Source of the DNA: Thermomucor indicae-seudaticae
Taxonomy: Eukaryota; Mucoromycota; Mucoromycetes; Mucorales; Lichtheimiaceae
NCBI GenBank assembly: GCA_000787465.1
Contig: JSYX01000196.1
Span: 1 to 56,627, forward strand
Direction of reading: 5' to 3'
DNA: 56,627 nucleotides
The translations under genes were made by a program, and so were the position numbers. Of this stretch, positions 25,101 to 36,488 are shown piece after piece. Numbering within the stretch: position 1 is the first letter of the stretch; every line of letters begins with the position of its first letter. Under the pieces are notes generated by a model. The model ran no database searches. It was not told the origin of the DNA and was given only the letters and a program-made list of their open reading frames with translations.

Positions 25101-28100
25101 CGGGTTGCTGTGACGTTGTAGCTGGTTTGACGAATTCCTTTTGCTGCATCTTCTCTTCTTTGCTTTTGATGTTTGCTAGTTCTTTTTCGAGCAATGCTTG
25201 CAAAGCTTTGCCTTCGTTGTAAACAAAGGTACCAGGACCGTTGTACACAAAGCAGTTACTGAACATCAAATACAAGTCGTCCTCAAGTTGCTTGTACGAC
25301 GTGTATTCCCCATTTTCAAATTTCGTCTATCGGCAAAAGGGTGTCAATGCCTACTTACATAACTTCAAATCTGGTACTTACGCGTATAGTCCCAAGATCC
25401 ATAGGCTTCCTGGTTATAGACCAACTTGGTCAGTTTACAGTCATTAAGGCTAGACTTATGTCAAACTCACTTGATGATTTTGTAGTAGTCAGGTGCACCG
25501 TCCAGCTGCTCGTCAACCGGTTGCAGAAAAGGTAGCGCGGAACGATGCTTCTGTAGCTTGCTAAGTATACGTCTACATTTCTTGAATTCCATTGCGGGCA
25601 TTCCTTCAGGTTTTTTAGTTGTCAACTTTGGAACCGCCGTAGTCTGCAATGCTTCTGGTATCTGTAGCTTTGGTGTCACAGTTGGCGCAGAGGATTCCAA
25701 AGAACTGCGTGGAGGAGAAACGACTTGGGTTGGTGCTTCCGGTATCGTTCTGCTCGCTTCCGTAACAGGTACTGACTGCCTCTCCGAGATCTCGGTATCT
25801 TCTAAAGAATTGATGAGTCATTGTAATTCTATGGTTGTATAAAATTCATTACCATCTTTCTCCTTCGGGCTAACACTGCTTTCAATTTTGTTAATTTTTA
25901 CAACAGGAGGTAAAGGTGTCGGCGGCTCTGACAGATCCTCGGAAACTTCCTGAACCAACGGAGGCATACGGATTGTAACCTTAAGACCCACATCAGCTGG
26001 TTTGTATAAATATTCACATAGTTGCAGGAGATGTTTCCGCAAGCAATGATCCAAAGTCCCACTTCTCGTAGAGCTAGTGCTTGTCAGATATTGGCATTCT
26101 TCCTCCATAATTCTGTCACTTACTTTAACAATTCCCAAATGTTATCCCGAAGGTGTATATCGTTATCAAACTGCTTGCGAAGGTTTTCTATATATACTTG
26201 GTCATCTGGTTCAGAAGACGCTGAAGGTCCGTCCATGTTACTATCAAGCAATGCGGCTTTGCCCTCTTCTTCTGAGAATTCTTCCACGAAGCGGTTATGC
26301 GAGACTTCAGGAGTGTCCCGCATGGCTGGTCCCAAACAAGCGAGCATAGCCCGGGCGACGTGATGGGCGACGTAAGGGCACGGATCATCTCTCAAAACAC
26401 TGAAGTAATACGCTGTAAGTGTTGGATCACTCATTCCAGCAAGCATGAAAAGACTGTCAAATGCACAAATCCGGATATCCAGATAATTTCCGTATCTAAA
26501 AATCCGTTCAGCAATCCATAACGGAAATAGAGCGTATAAAAGCATACCTGGTATATTGTAAAAATAGGCTCAAATTGCGTTCCAAGATGCCATTAAGCAT
26601 CAGTTTGGTAAGAGTCTAAAGAGGTCAGTGACACTGGCACAGATAATAAAATTTACAGATATCTACCTTCAAACAGCTCACCGTTACCACGTTATGGTAT
26701 GATGGTATAACGCAGTCAAGCGTTCGGAAACGTTCAATCTCGGAAATGGCAGCGTCCAATAATTGCCGGTCGTCCGTCTCGTTCATTTGTGCCGACTCGG
26801 AAGTATCCGAAATGGGTATAAAAGAATCGCCCAAAGAAGATATAATGGAGGCGACGTAATAACTGTCTGAAAACTTCAAAGGAGTTAGCTAACATCCATC
26901 AAAAAATAAAAATAGCACATACTTCATTGCCGATGTTATCATTATATTTCAACAGATCAAGCAAGAATTGGCGCACCTTGACTGGAGACACACCATGCTG
27001 ATCCCGTACTTGTGAAAATGCAATAACGACACCTTTTTGAACAAAATAGTCCGGCAGGTTGGAGAAGTTGTTCGGCTTCGGGATAGCTGGATAAACCGGT
27101 ATATCATTGTCAATTTCCATCTGTTGATAACTGCTCGGAAAACAATAGCGACTCTGGAACATCTTGTATAGCTGATGCAATCCCACCCAATTCATGTCGC
27201 TTCCACCGCACTGACGACACTCATATAAGCTCCAAGAATCAGAAACCTCCCGCAGACATAACCATTACCTTTGCCAGAGCATATGCCGCTTCCATTCTGA
27301 TCTTATAGAAGCATTTGGGATCCAGTAGTGCACGCAGCAAGCTAGTTGCCGTTGGCAAAGATGGCATATGCTTAAGTGCCTCTATGGCCTTCAATCCAAG
27401 ATACATCAGACACTGTGCTTGCAAACAGTTGACTAGCCACTTACTTCGTATTGCGCCACAACATCTCTGTCTTTCGTCAGTTGACTTGCCCACATATAGT
27501 CAGGTTGTTGGAAATCAATGGTGCAGACCCATTCGAAGTCGGCATCCAGGCGTATCCAGTCAAACATTGCACTCGCTGCACCACTAGTGTCCTCCTCATC
27601 CTGGCCCCATTCAACTACTTTCCACTTTTCACGCTGTTGTGGATCTTCAAAAACAGGCATGCCAAGTCCTAAGGCCGGAATGATTCCAAGAACGTTGGTG
27701 GTTCCACCTTCACCATCTTCTTTTTCAGCATCCTCTTCAGCTACTGCAGCAGCCGCAGCAGCTTGTTTGGCCAGGAATCTTTTGGTATTTCGTCGGATAC
27801 GCTTATATTTCGTGTTGAACTGAACTTCAAATTTGTGCTTCTCTGACTGAATATCAAGGATGTGTTCATATGGCGTCCCGTCAGCTTCATGAATCCGTAC
27901 TGTCAAGTTGCCAGTGAAAAGCGGATTAATGTAATCCCGATAATCAATTATTCCTCCTTCGACGTTCAGATTCGGTGGACGCTTCTGTGTTTTCGGACTG
28001 AGGCAAGAATTCGTGTTTTCTTGTCGCATATAGAATTCGACTACCATCTTTTTGCGATTGAAGTGGAACGAAAATGTGAATTTCGGGCATCCGCTTCTGT

Positions 28101-30408
28101 AGATCCATTGGTCGGCAAAGGTCTTGGTATCGAAGCCGCTGACTTTCCGGCAAAGTCGTAGAAAATAATGAGTGCTCAGAGCGTTCTGCGCAAGTTCTCC
28201 GCTCATGGCAGATACTAAGATTTTCGGTATCACGCGGGAAAGCCCAAGCGTTGCTCCAACTTTGCACATGCGTTTGTCCAACATATATAGAACCAATGGC
28301 GCTTTAAGTTCGATAAACTCGAGATCCTCTGGCTCGATAGGTGATAGCAGCGCAGGGTTATAAAGAGGAGGGCGATTGACATCCAGTGAACAGCACATCT
28401 CCATATCCTGAGAGCGGTTAGACATACGGCATACTTTCCGTTCAAACTTCAATATACCTTTTTCAGCCGCAATCGAAACTCACTGTTGCCGAGATGCCTT
28501 TTGATAAATAGTGCTCCCATTAGACTAGCCATCCCGTGGATTAACCACACGTCGGGCCAGGACTTTTGCACAATATGTATGCCAAACCACTGTCTTGCAA
28601 GTGTCAAGCTAAGAACGCGTCGCGTAGTATACGTCTGATCTATTATTTCAGGTGGGTGGAGTAGACGGGTACTATATAAGTGATATTCATGCTCAGCTAT
28701 TGTTTGGAAACCCTACAGTTCTTCTTCAACTGACCTGCATATGGCAAGCGATGCACTAGAGCTTGCTTCGCTCCAAGCATCTTCCACGAAAACAAGTTTG
28801 TAATCTGAAAAGGGATAAGAGCCGTATTCCTGTGCGTAATAATGCATGGCCTTTTTCCCGAAAACTTGTGAGTATCGACTACGGTGCATAGAAACAGTAA
28901 ATGACTTACGTGCATTAAGAAATTGCAGCTAATGTTTAGTTCCTCTTCGCGGCCGGGTAAAGCAAATGCATAAATATTAGACATCATGTTGATTTCTGCT
29001 AATAGACTTTGTCGTTGGTTCTCGTCAAGATTTGCGCCAGTCAACATCTCTTCTTGCAGCTGAGAAGGGGTAAATTTTATCATCTCGAAGGGACCAATTG
29101 CGAAACCAATAAATGGAGCAGCTGTCGGCACAGATAAACTGTAGTGAACAATCTTTTTCGAAGGATTGAATGGGTGGATAACCTACAAAGATATATTAAC
29201 TTCTGCAATTCCAGTATTGCCATACGAGACACACCTGCTCCACCACTTCGCCACTACAGACAACGACCGTTGGGTATTCGTCGTAAGGTATATCGTCGTT
29301 ATCGATCTCGCTACTTAGAGAGCCCATTTTGTTTGGTACAATGAACTCCATATCCCAAGTACAGCGCTCGTGTATTTTATCGATGCATGGCAACCAGGCA
29401 CGCGTTGCTCCAGGCAATGGTTGGTTCACGGTGTAGATATGATTATAACGCTGTCATTAGGGGTTACAAACTGCCATTGTTACGATCTTCTTGCAACTGA
29501 CTTACGTATGGCGCAGCAATATCGTCCGGTTCAATAAAAACCAAACCAGCACTTGGATTTTCCAAGATAAAATCAACCCTTACAATTAAAGGAGCGTATG
29601 TTGGTGAAGATAGAGCCGATAAACTGGTCTTGTCAAGGACGGTTGGATCATCTTGCATGTCTTTTGCCGTTTCGATATCATGAGCCACATACTTATCCAA
29701 ACAGCACCTATAACGCTTACCTCCTGAACTGCTGTGTAAATACACATCGTTCGTGAGCAGACGTGCCTCAGATTCTGACATCTGAATTTGCGCAAAAGAA
29801 GATCCATCAACAATCTCATCGCTATTCGAGATGCTCCCTACGCATACCTGCTTGATACAGCCTTCGGGTATCTTTAAAGAAAGTTCTCCTTCGTCTGCTT
29901 CCCTTAAAGCATTCAGATATTTACTCTTATAGACGTGGTGATGTGCCACGGAGGTGTTTTCACCCAGAGTAACGCTGGAAACTGGATCTGCATACGAAAA
30001 TTCAACAGGCTCCCCATTCACAGTTGTTTGCAAGACGGCTGTTGACAAATGGTAAATCAACATGACCGTGTACACATTCTGTTCACTGCCATACCGCATT
30101 GCCGGCAATTGATTCGTATGCTGGTCAGTTTATTGTTCAGCGGCTGGATTGTCAGCTCAGCAGAGCCCTACGTAATGAAGCAACGAGAAGAGCTATCATG
30201 AGCTGATTACTGCACAAAGTGATTGTCAAGCTGCGTTAGTTACCCGTATAAAGCGCCGAGTTGGATCGATGTCCAGCACAAACCGTTCATGACTCGTACA
30301 AGCGGAACAAAAGCCATGTCAGTAACACGATTTGCAAGACAGGGAACAAGCTACAATTGCTTCAGATACTTATAATGTGAAACCCTTTTTGCAAACGTCT
30401 CGTTGCAT
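22193..30408 (-). CDS. TAF2: TFIID subunit TAF2 fused to six bromodomains
   Basis: One minus-strand gene of about 8.2 kb. The TAF2 part (about 30290-26000) is an inactive M1-aminopeptidase-like fold: SHERFVLDIDPTRRF, LTIQPLNNKLTSIRINCRQC, FIGFAIGPFEMIKF, HGMASLMGALFIKRHL, then DYMWASQLTKDRDVVAQYEV and helical repeats to LLQLCEYLYKPADVGLKVTI. An ordinary 50-bp intron (about 25853-25804) leads in frame into a linker and six bromodomains, at about 25650-25240, 24920-24600, 24270-23990, 23950-23640, 23350-22940 and 22830-22470. All six keep the acetyl-lysine Asn (CFVYN, CFAFN, CYRFN, CFTFN, CYTFN, CYTFN) and PMD/PID at the ZA loop. The last exon ends FAKRQKVL at 22193. TAF2 binds core promoter DNA within TFIID; the bromodomains should add acetyl-histone contacts. 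The first exon is unresolved: the 30408 start (MQRDVCKKGFTL) does not splice cleanly. Confidence 0.9.
25804..25853 (-). other. Intron joining the TAF2 body to the bromodomain part
   Basis: Donor AAGGATG|GTAATG and acceptor TCTTTAG|AAGATACC. Reading across gives a continuous frame (KEKDG, then EDTEISERQSVPVTEA) that runs on without a stop to the first bromodomain. This is the key evidence that TAF2 and the bromodomains are one protein. Confidence 0.7.
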
Positions 30409-31016
30409 CACAAGGATAGCAGGGTGCCAGCAAAGAACGGGTGGTGGCTATGCGAGCACAACGGTTCAAAAGGAGAGGACCCGAAATTGGCAATAAGTAA
30501 AATCCCGCAATGACGTTGCTTCCCGGCGAGCACGCGCCGGACCTGCGGTGTCTGAATTAACGCAGCTCGGACAAAATCCGTGGCCAGGTTGCTTCCCGCT
30601 TCAGGCATCAATTGAAAGTTGTGGATGAAAAGTTGTCGATGCTATTACAGGCAACGTAACTTTCCTACATGATTAGTACACTGCCGCATTGTAACAGAGC
30701 AAGTATCCGTAATTGCGCAAACGCAAGTCAGCTTTAAGGGCAATATGGAATAAGTAATCAAGCCGCCGAACAAGTAACGATGAAGTTTATCTGCCAAAAG
30801 CGTCGAAAGCTGACACTGACTCAGTTGAATAAACTTTTCTGCCCAGCGTCGTTCTGCGCAAAGCACGTTGCCTGGAGGGCAAAGTGTCACCTCCTCCTGT
30901 AGCTGTTGTGAGAAACAAAAGTCAGAGACTTGCCGAGCAAGAAGTCTCCTCTGCTCGAAGCGCAGTACGCAATACAGAAAAATTGCAGCTACAACCTTTG
31001 ACGCAGGCTGTATCAT
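30409..31016 (-). CDS. Unrecognised open reading frames upstream of TAF2
   Basis: Two open stretches on the minus strand, 31016-30645 (123 codons) and 30611-30408 (67 codons), look protein-like. The first has CAERRWAEKFIQLSQ and LSTLLADKLHRYLF; the second has LATDFVRAALIQTPQVRRVL and ends GTLLSL. The second stops in a TGATG that overlaps the possible TAF2 ATG. They could be two exons of one small gene, or an upstream part of the TAF2 transcript. I found no convincing splice pair joining them and recognise no family. Confidence 0.3.
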
Positions 31017-31166
31017 TTTAAAGATGTAGAATCTCGCGCAGGGCCTTCCACTCTGGCTGGCGAATGAGAAGACAGATATTCGGCACAGTCACAAAGTGAC
31101 ATGGTTCCCAAAAATCAAACGGCCTTTTGATCCCTTCATCGTTCCGTCCTTGTCGAAGATACCGAC

Positions 31167-31764
31167 ATGATTCGTTTCTCATTATATCGCGCTGTACGAC
31201 CCTGCAGTCGTCTTTACTCTACTAGCCTCCAGCCTTCCGCGAAGCAAGTGGCACCACAAATTCAGCAGGCACCTAACCGGGCTACCACATGGTCCAAGAC
31301 TCAGCGTCCGAAAAACTTGGCCATGACCGGCCCTCGTTTTGAGCAGACCGACATTGCGGCGCAGGCAAGTATTAATAAAGCAGCTGTTTGAGCAATTATA
31401 TCATGCTAAGATGTCTCATTCAGCCCAATGCCATGGCCGCCATCGACCTTATTGCTGAAGAACCTATCCGTTTTGTCTCTCAACGCGTAGTGTCTTGCGA
31501 TGGCGGTATGTCTGTTGAAAGATACTGAGCTGCTCTCGAGATAGTGACTTTTTCGAACTTTTACCTTTTAGGTGGAGGTGCTCTTGGCCACCCAAAGATC
31601 TACATCAACCTGGTAAAATTCCTTAGAGTCTTTGTTATTCTTCTGTTCCGTACGCTCAACTTCTCTTATAGGACAAGCCTGGCCCGCACGCTTGTGGATA
31701 TTGTAAGCTTACAACTGGTGCTTCTCATGCGACGATATGTTACTGACTAGGTGCGGGGTTATAG
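31167..31764 (+). CDS. NDUFS6: NADH dehydrogenase (complex I) Fe-S protein 6, 13-kDa subunit
   Basis: Five exons: 31167-31364, 31424-31505, 31572-31612, 31672-31702 and 31751-31764, giving 121 residues. The N-terminus (MIRFSLYRAVRPCSRLYSTS) is a mitochondrial presequence. The core has PNAMAAIDLIAEEPIRFVSQ and the zinc-binding CHCC domain: CDGGGGALGHPKIYINL, DKPGPHACGYC. The Zn ligands (Cys, His, Cys, Cys) are all present. This subunit sits in the N-module arm of complex I and is needed for late assembly. The first intron has a GC donor (CAG|GCAAGT). Exons 3-5 are only 41, 31 and 14 nt. The end reads CGYCAGL where most relatives have CGYCGLRF or similar, so the final splice site deserves a check. 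Confidence 0.92.
31365..31423 (+). other. GC-AG intron in NDUFS6
   Basis: The donor is CAG|GCAAGT and the acceptor ATTCAG|CCC. Removing these 59 bases joins DIAAQ to PNAMAAIDL, the conserved sequence of the family; without it the frame hits a stop after AAV. This is the second GC-AG intron in the window. Confidence 0.85.
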
Positions 31765-31934
31765 GCGGTATCCGCTTCCAAAAGGAAGACCATCATCATT
31801 AAAGGAGCACAATTACGGAAGAGTGATCGAACAATAGACGATATTTTATACACAAATACCGAATGGACAGCGCGTTGCAAAACGCCAAAACTTTGTTTTC
31901 TTCTTGATGAACGAGTATATGAATACGGGGATGT

Positions 31935-33017
31935 CTATGATGATACATCTTGGTTAAAAAGATGGTTAAAAGCGGCACCACAACCTTGCTCATGCATCCA
32001 TTGCTGCAACATGTTGAGGTCGTTGTGATTTCCAAATGCGCCGTGCAAGTCAAATGTCACTTCTTTCATATCAGTAAAGTGACGTAGCTGTTGCATTGCC
32101 TCTGTGGACGTGCATTCATATCGCTCTTGCCATTTTGAGGTCATTTTTCTATGAGATGCTGGTATGTCTGACCAAGAAATTGTTTTAATGTCGTTGATGA
32201 ACCGAGCGACATTCTTTTCCATATTAGCGTGTTAGTTTTCGTTTGATCTTGTCTTCTCTTATGACATTCGTTTACCTTTTCTGGACCCTCCAAACACAAT
32301 GCTCCAGGTTTTCCCGGGCACAGAAAGCCTGTTATAGAGTATTTAGGTGCCCAATTAATAATGTGGCCGCGCTGATGGAAATAGGTTAATGGAAGAAGTT
32401 ATCATGGGCACTCGCAATTGTACCTTTTCTTTCGTATAAATCATGGGGAACCATATCCATTCACGGACGAACCAAACAGGCTCATCGTCCGCGACAGTAA
32501 CTCGCGCAGCCGTCGTAGCAGTAGTAGAAGCAGCAGCTTCCACGGCCTCACTGACTACAGGCTCTGCCTCGGCCTGCACATGTTGAATGATTTCCAGCAT
32601 TCGCGAGGCACGTTCGTCAGCGACGGGTGTACAGGATTTAATAGCCTCCGTGAGCATCTGATGAGAATTTCGTGACATCCATGGATTATTTGACGAAGAA
32701 ATTGAAATTTGGAAGTCATTCGTCTTCAGGGCAACCTGGCATGATAGAGACAGAATTATTGGTTGTTGCACATTTGAATCGCTTGCTGTTCCTGCTTCAG
32801 GATGTATTGGCAGATTGACATCAAAACAGAGGAATTCTGGCCAAGTATAATCGGTTTCAACAGTATTCAGATCACATAGACATTTTAGTTGATTGTAGAC
32901 ATCCGCATCTTGATCCGAACGAAACCGGAACTCGTCGTGTCCACAATACATGCATTGTAGGAGTTCGATGGTATTGACGACGTCAAATAGTGTTTCTAGA
33001 GCGAGTGGACGCGACAT
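31935..33017 (-). CDS. RWD domain-containing protein, RWDD2-like (RWD + DUF1115)
   Basis: Start ATG at 33017 (MSRPLALETLFDVVNTIELL). Residues about 15-110 form an RWD fold with an N-terminal CMYCGHDEF stretch. After a helical Ala/Val-rich linker, a second exon region (about 32380-32280) carries YSITGFLCPGKPGALCLEGP, the typical opening of the C-terminal DUF1115 domain, followed after an intron by NVARFINDIKTISW and the rest to 31935. This RWD + DUF1115 order is that of human RWDD2A/B, whose function is unclear; RWD domains generally mediate protein contacts. Convergent with NDUFS6 (170 bp) and divergent from VPS33. Confidence 0.82.
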
Positions 33018-33559
33018 CACATGTAGTGATTGGCGTAAGTTTTCGTGCAGAGGCCGAAGCTCCGATCATTGTGGAAGGAGGCACAGAAAATGGACGGCGA
33101 ATGCATCGTCCTGAGAGGTGGTTATTCAATTAAATGCACCGATGGAGCTTGCAGAATGACAAACAGTGATTGGTATTAATAGAGATCTTTCGTTTTACTC
33201 ATTGCTCTCTGGAAAAGTTCGGATTTGACCTCTAATCTACGCTTATAAGCCATCACGCGTAATCACAGTGGATAGCAAGGATTAAAAAGTGAAGACAACT
33301 TAATTGACGCTGTCTGTATCCTCAAAATTTTGCATGGCCACTTCATCTTTCACAATTAAACTTGAGAGAGTTGCACGCACTCCAACTACCGCATGCTGCC
33401 GACTTTAAACTGGCATTGTCAGCAGCTTACCATTGGAAGGCATTCCTTGGAAAACCATCCTTGCTCGCGGAGTTCCCAGGAAGGATCTGTTGCTTTTTAC
33501 GGACATTTGAAACTCTCCGGGTTTCAGGCAAAGCGGCTTCCGTTACAGTCAGTACGACC
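33018..33559. promoter_or_regulatory. Bidirectional promoter region, RWDD2-like / VPS33
   Basis: The two ATGs face away from each other across 542 bp. The VPS33 frame stays open upstream of its ATG to about 33362, but that part does not match the family, so I treat it as leader. No distinctive motif is seen. Confidence 0.45.
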
Positions 33560-36488
33560 ATGAGTGGCAATGGCACGCATTTAGGCAATACTCCCCTTCA
33601 TCTTGATAAACTTCGGGATATCGCACGGAATGAGTTGACGCGGTTACTGGATTCGGTAAAGCCACCCTCTAAAGTGCAAAAGAAGGCGCAGAAGTAACCT
33701 AATCGATTCACTCAGGTCCGAGGCAAAAAGACACTTGTTCTCGATCCGCATTTGACTGGACCCCTCAGCTTATTTGCCGAAATTACGCTTCTGAAGGTTA
33801 TATATAGCGCGTCACATACGCGTATTCATGCTCGAAACTGATAAGGCATGCAGGACCACGGCGTGGAAAAGATATTTCACCTCGACTCGGATAGTCTCGA
33901 CAGCGACTGTGGCAGTCTGATATATCTTTGCCGGCCAAAGTTAAAGTACATGCGATATATTGCAAGTATGAGCATATGACGTCTGCTATGGAGTCCTAGA
34001 TAAATCGGTCGCTTACAGCCGGATATATCTGTTTAGATCACATAAAGCAACAAACGCAAGCCAATAATAGTAAAACGGACTTTTCGCTCTTTTTCGTACC
34101 GCAACGGACCAGAGTCTGTGAACGAGTTTTGGAAGAAGGAGGTGTATTTGGAAGCATAACGATTGGTGATTGTGCTTTGGATTGGATGCCCCTTGATGAT
34201 GATCTGCTTTCGATGGAACTAGATCCTGGCACTTGGAAAGAGATATACTTGGTGAGCCTTTGTTCAAGATTAACGAAGCTCCAGTTGTCTGACGCAGGCT
34301 TTAACGATTCTAGGATGGCGATCAAACATCTATTTTTTATGCTGCTAGGGCCCTTATGAAACTCCAATCCATCTATGGACTGTTTCCTCGCATTATCGGA
34401 AAAGGAGATGCTGCCAAGGTCTGTGCGGAAGATGTCCGTGGATATGATCGTTCGTGTAACTAACACATCAGGAACTCTTTTTGTAGCAACTAGCAGATAT
34501 GCTTCTACGGATGCGGCGCGAGCAAGCCATTACAGATGAAGTTCCAGTGCAGACCGCATCAAGAACGCCATCCCTTCTGAACACAGTTTCCAACCACATT
34601 GATCAGTTTATCATCATCGACCGCAATGCTGATATCGTTACACCACTTTGTACGCAGTTGACCTATGAGGGATTAATCGACGAGACAATGGGGATCCATC
34701 ACTGTAAGTCATTCGCCTAATCGCCATAAAGCAAAATCTAATTATGGTCCTGAACTAGGCTTTGTGGAACTCGATGCTGCGTTGGTAAACCCTAATTACT
34801 CTGCAACAGGAGCACAGGGTACAGGAAAGGCAGGCAGCTCAAGCAATCCTGCGCCTCAAGGAAGCAACCAGGCCGGAAAGAAGAAGAAGTATGCACTGAA
34901 TGGTTCGGACAAGCTTTTCTCGCAGCTTCGAGATCAGAATTTCGCGGTCGTGGGTGGCATGTTAAACAAAATTGCAAAAAGAATTAATGAGAACTACGAG
35001 GTTCGTTAAACCACTAGGCAAATACTGAAAGTCCTCTGGTGCAATATAGTCATCTATATTAGGAACGTCATCAAGCCAAAACAGTTGCTCAAATCAGGGA
35101 CTTTGTGGGTCGACTGGGCGAACTACAGCAAGAGCATCAATCCTTGCGAATTCGTATCCTTTTCCAAATTGCGCTATGCTATTTGAACTTATTTGCTTGT
35201 TTGATGTGCTATGTTATCCTTAGCTGAGGCCGCTTTTAGATACCGGTATTGCTGAACAAATCATGGAGCGTACGATTACTGAAGAGTTCAATAAGATCCT
35301 CGAAGTGCAGCAAAGTAAGTATAAACGTGTATGGGAATTTTCCTGGGGCGTTGCTGATCTCTTCTATACAACAGACGTGGTCGCCGGGATTGACGATACA
35401 AAAGAGCCAGAATACGTGGAAGAAATGATAAACAGACAAAAGCCATTAGACCAAGTGCTTCGTCTGCTTTGCCTAATGTCTCTCGCTCAAGGAGGCCTCA
35501 AATCAAAACTTTACGATCAGTTTAGACGAGATATTGTACAGGTATGAGAATATGGTTGAATCATATTTCGCGGCGGAGGCGCTCAAATTGTTATGCAAGA
35601 CGTACGGTTATGAGCATATAGAGACACTCCATCGCTTGGAAAAGCTGGGTCTGTTGTGCCGACGAACAACGGTAGCACCTTCCAGAAGTCCTTTTTCACA
35701 ATGCCGACGTCTACTTCGACTGACTGTAGACGATGTCGACGAGTTCAATCCAAACGATATTTCTTACGTGTATTCCGGTTATGCTCCTTTGAGTGTGCGG
35801 CTCGTTCAATGTGCCATGCAGAAAATTAAAGGAGGCAGTTTTGCGAGCACAGCACCGAGCGCAGTCAGCTTGCTTTCCTATGTCGGAGGAGGCGTCAACG
35901 GCGGTGCTAGTTTTATCGGAAGAGAAGATAAGACCAATATTGCGTCGGTCAACGGTAGAGCAGATAGTTATACAGCACCAGGTGTAACCGTGACGAACGG
36001 TTGGCGAGGGTATGAAGAAGTACTTAAGCTCATGCCAGGAAAAGCTTTCGAGATTACACAAACTGTGGAATACGGACCAGAAACAAATGCTGCCATGGCG
36101 AGGGCAAAGCGTAGGTGTTTGTGTTTACAATCTTATTGACTTTTGTCACTGTTTTTTTGACCATCCTCTCTACCTTCAGGACATGGCATGCAACACGGTA
36201 AAACAACAATAATCTTCTTCTTGGGTGGCTGCACATATACAGAGGTGTCGGCCATACGTTTCCTGGCTCAGCATGACGAGAGTATGTCTAAATCTAACGA
36301 TTACCGCTTCGTATGAGTCACTAAGCTTTATAGCAGGCCGGGACTATTTGGTAGCTACCACGCAAATGATCAATGGCAACTCACTGTTGGGATCAATTAT
36401 ACAGAACTCGGGTAAACAAGGCTCGAAACTAGGAACCAGAAGTAGTAATACGACCTCTGCCAACAGTAGAGGCGCTACGGACTCATAA
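33560..36488 (+). CDS. VPS33: Vacuolar protein sorting protein VPS33 (Sec1/Munc18 family)
   Basis: Many exons. The start at 33560 (MSGNGTHLGNTPLHLDKLRD) gives the family N-terminus; exon 1 ends at 33655 and splices to 33716, giving LLDS|VRGKKTLVLDP. Further conserved blocks follow: HGVEKIFHLDSDSLDSDCGS, LIYLCRPKLKYMRYIA, FFVPQRTRVCERVLEEEGVF, DWMPLDDDLLSMEL, ALMKLQSIYGLFPRIIGKGD, LADMLLRMRREQAITD, IDQFIIIDRNADIVTPLCTQ, LTYEGLIDET, and near the end TIIFFLGGCTYTEVSAIRFL and LVATTQMINGNSLLGS. VPS33 is the SM-family core of the HOPS and CORVET tethers and templates SNARE assembly at endosomes and vacuole. A lineage-specific Gly/Ser-Lys insert (about 34800-34900) lies in the middle. Tail ends RGATDS at 36488. 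Confidence 0.95.

Noticed and set aside
23357..25222. Several plus-strand frames of 60-120 codons across the bromodomain exons
   Set aside because: Antisense shadows of the 678-codon bromodomain exon.
30645..31016. Cyclin-like reading of LCAERRWAEKFIQLSQCQLS
   Set aside because: The resemblance to a cyclin box is superficial; spacing and hydrophobic pattern do not hold beyond a few residues.
33362..33559. In-frame upstream extension of VPS33
   Set aside because: The family N-terminus starts at MSGNGTHL..LDKLRD; the extension resembles nothing in VPS33 and is probably untranslated leader.
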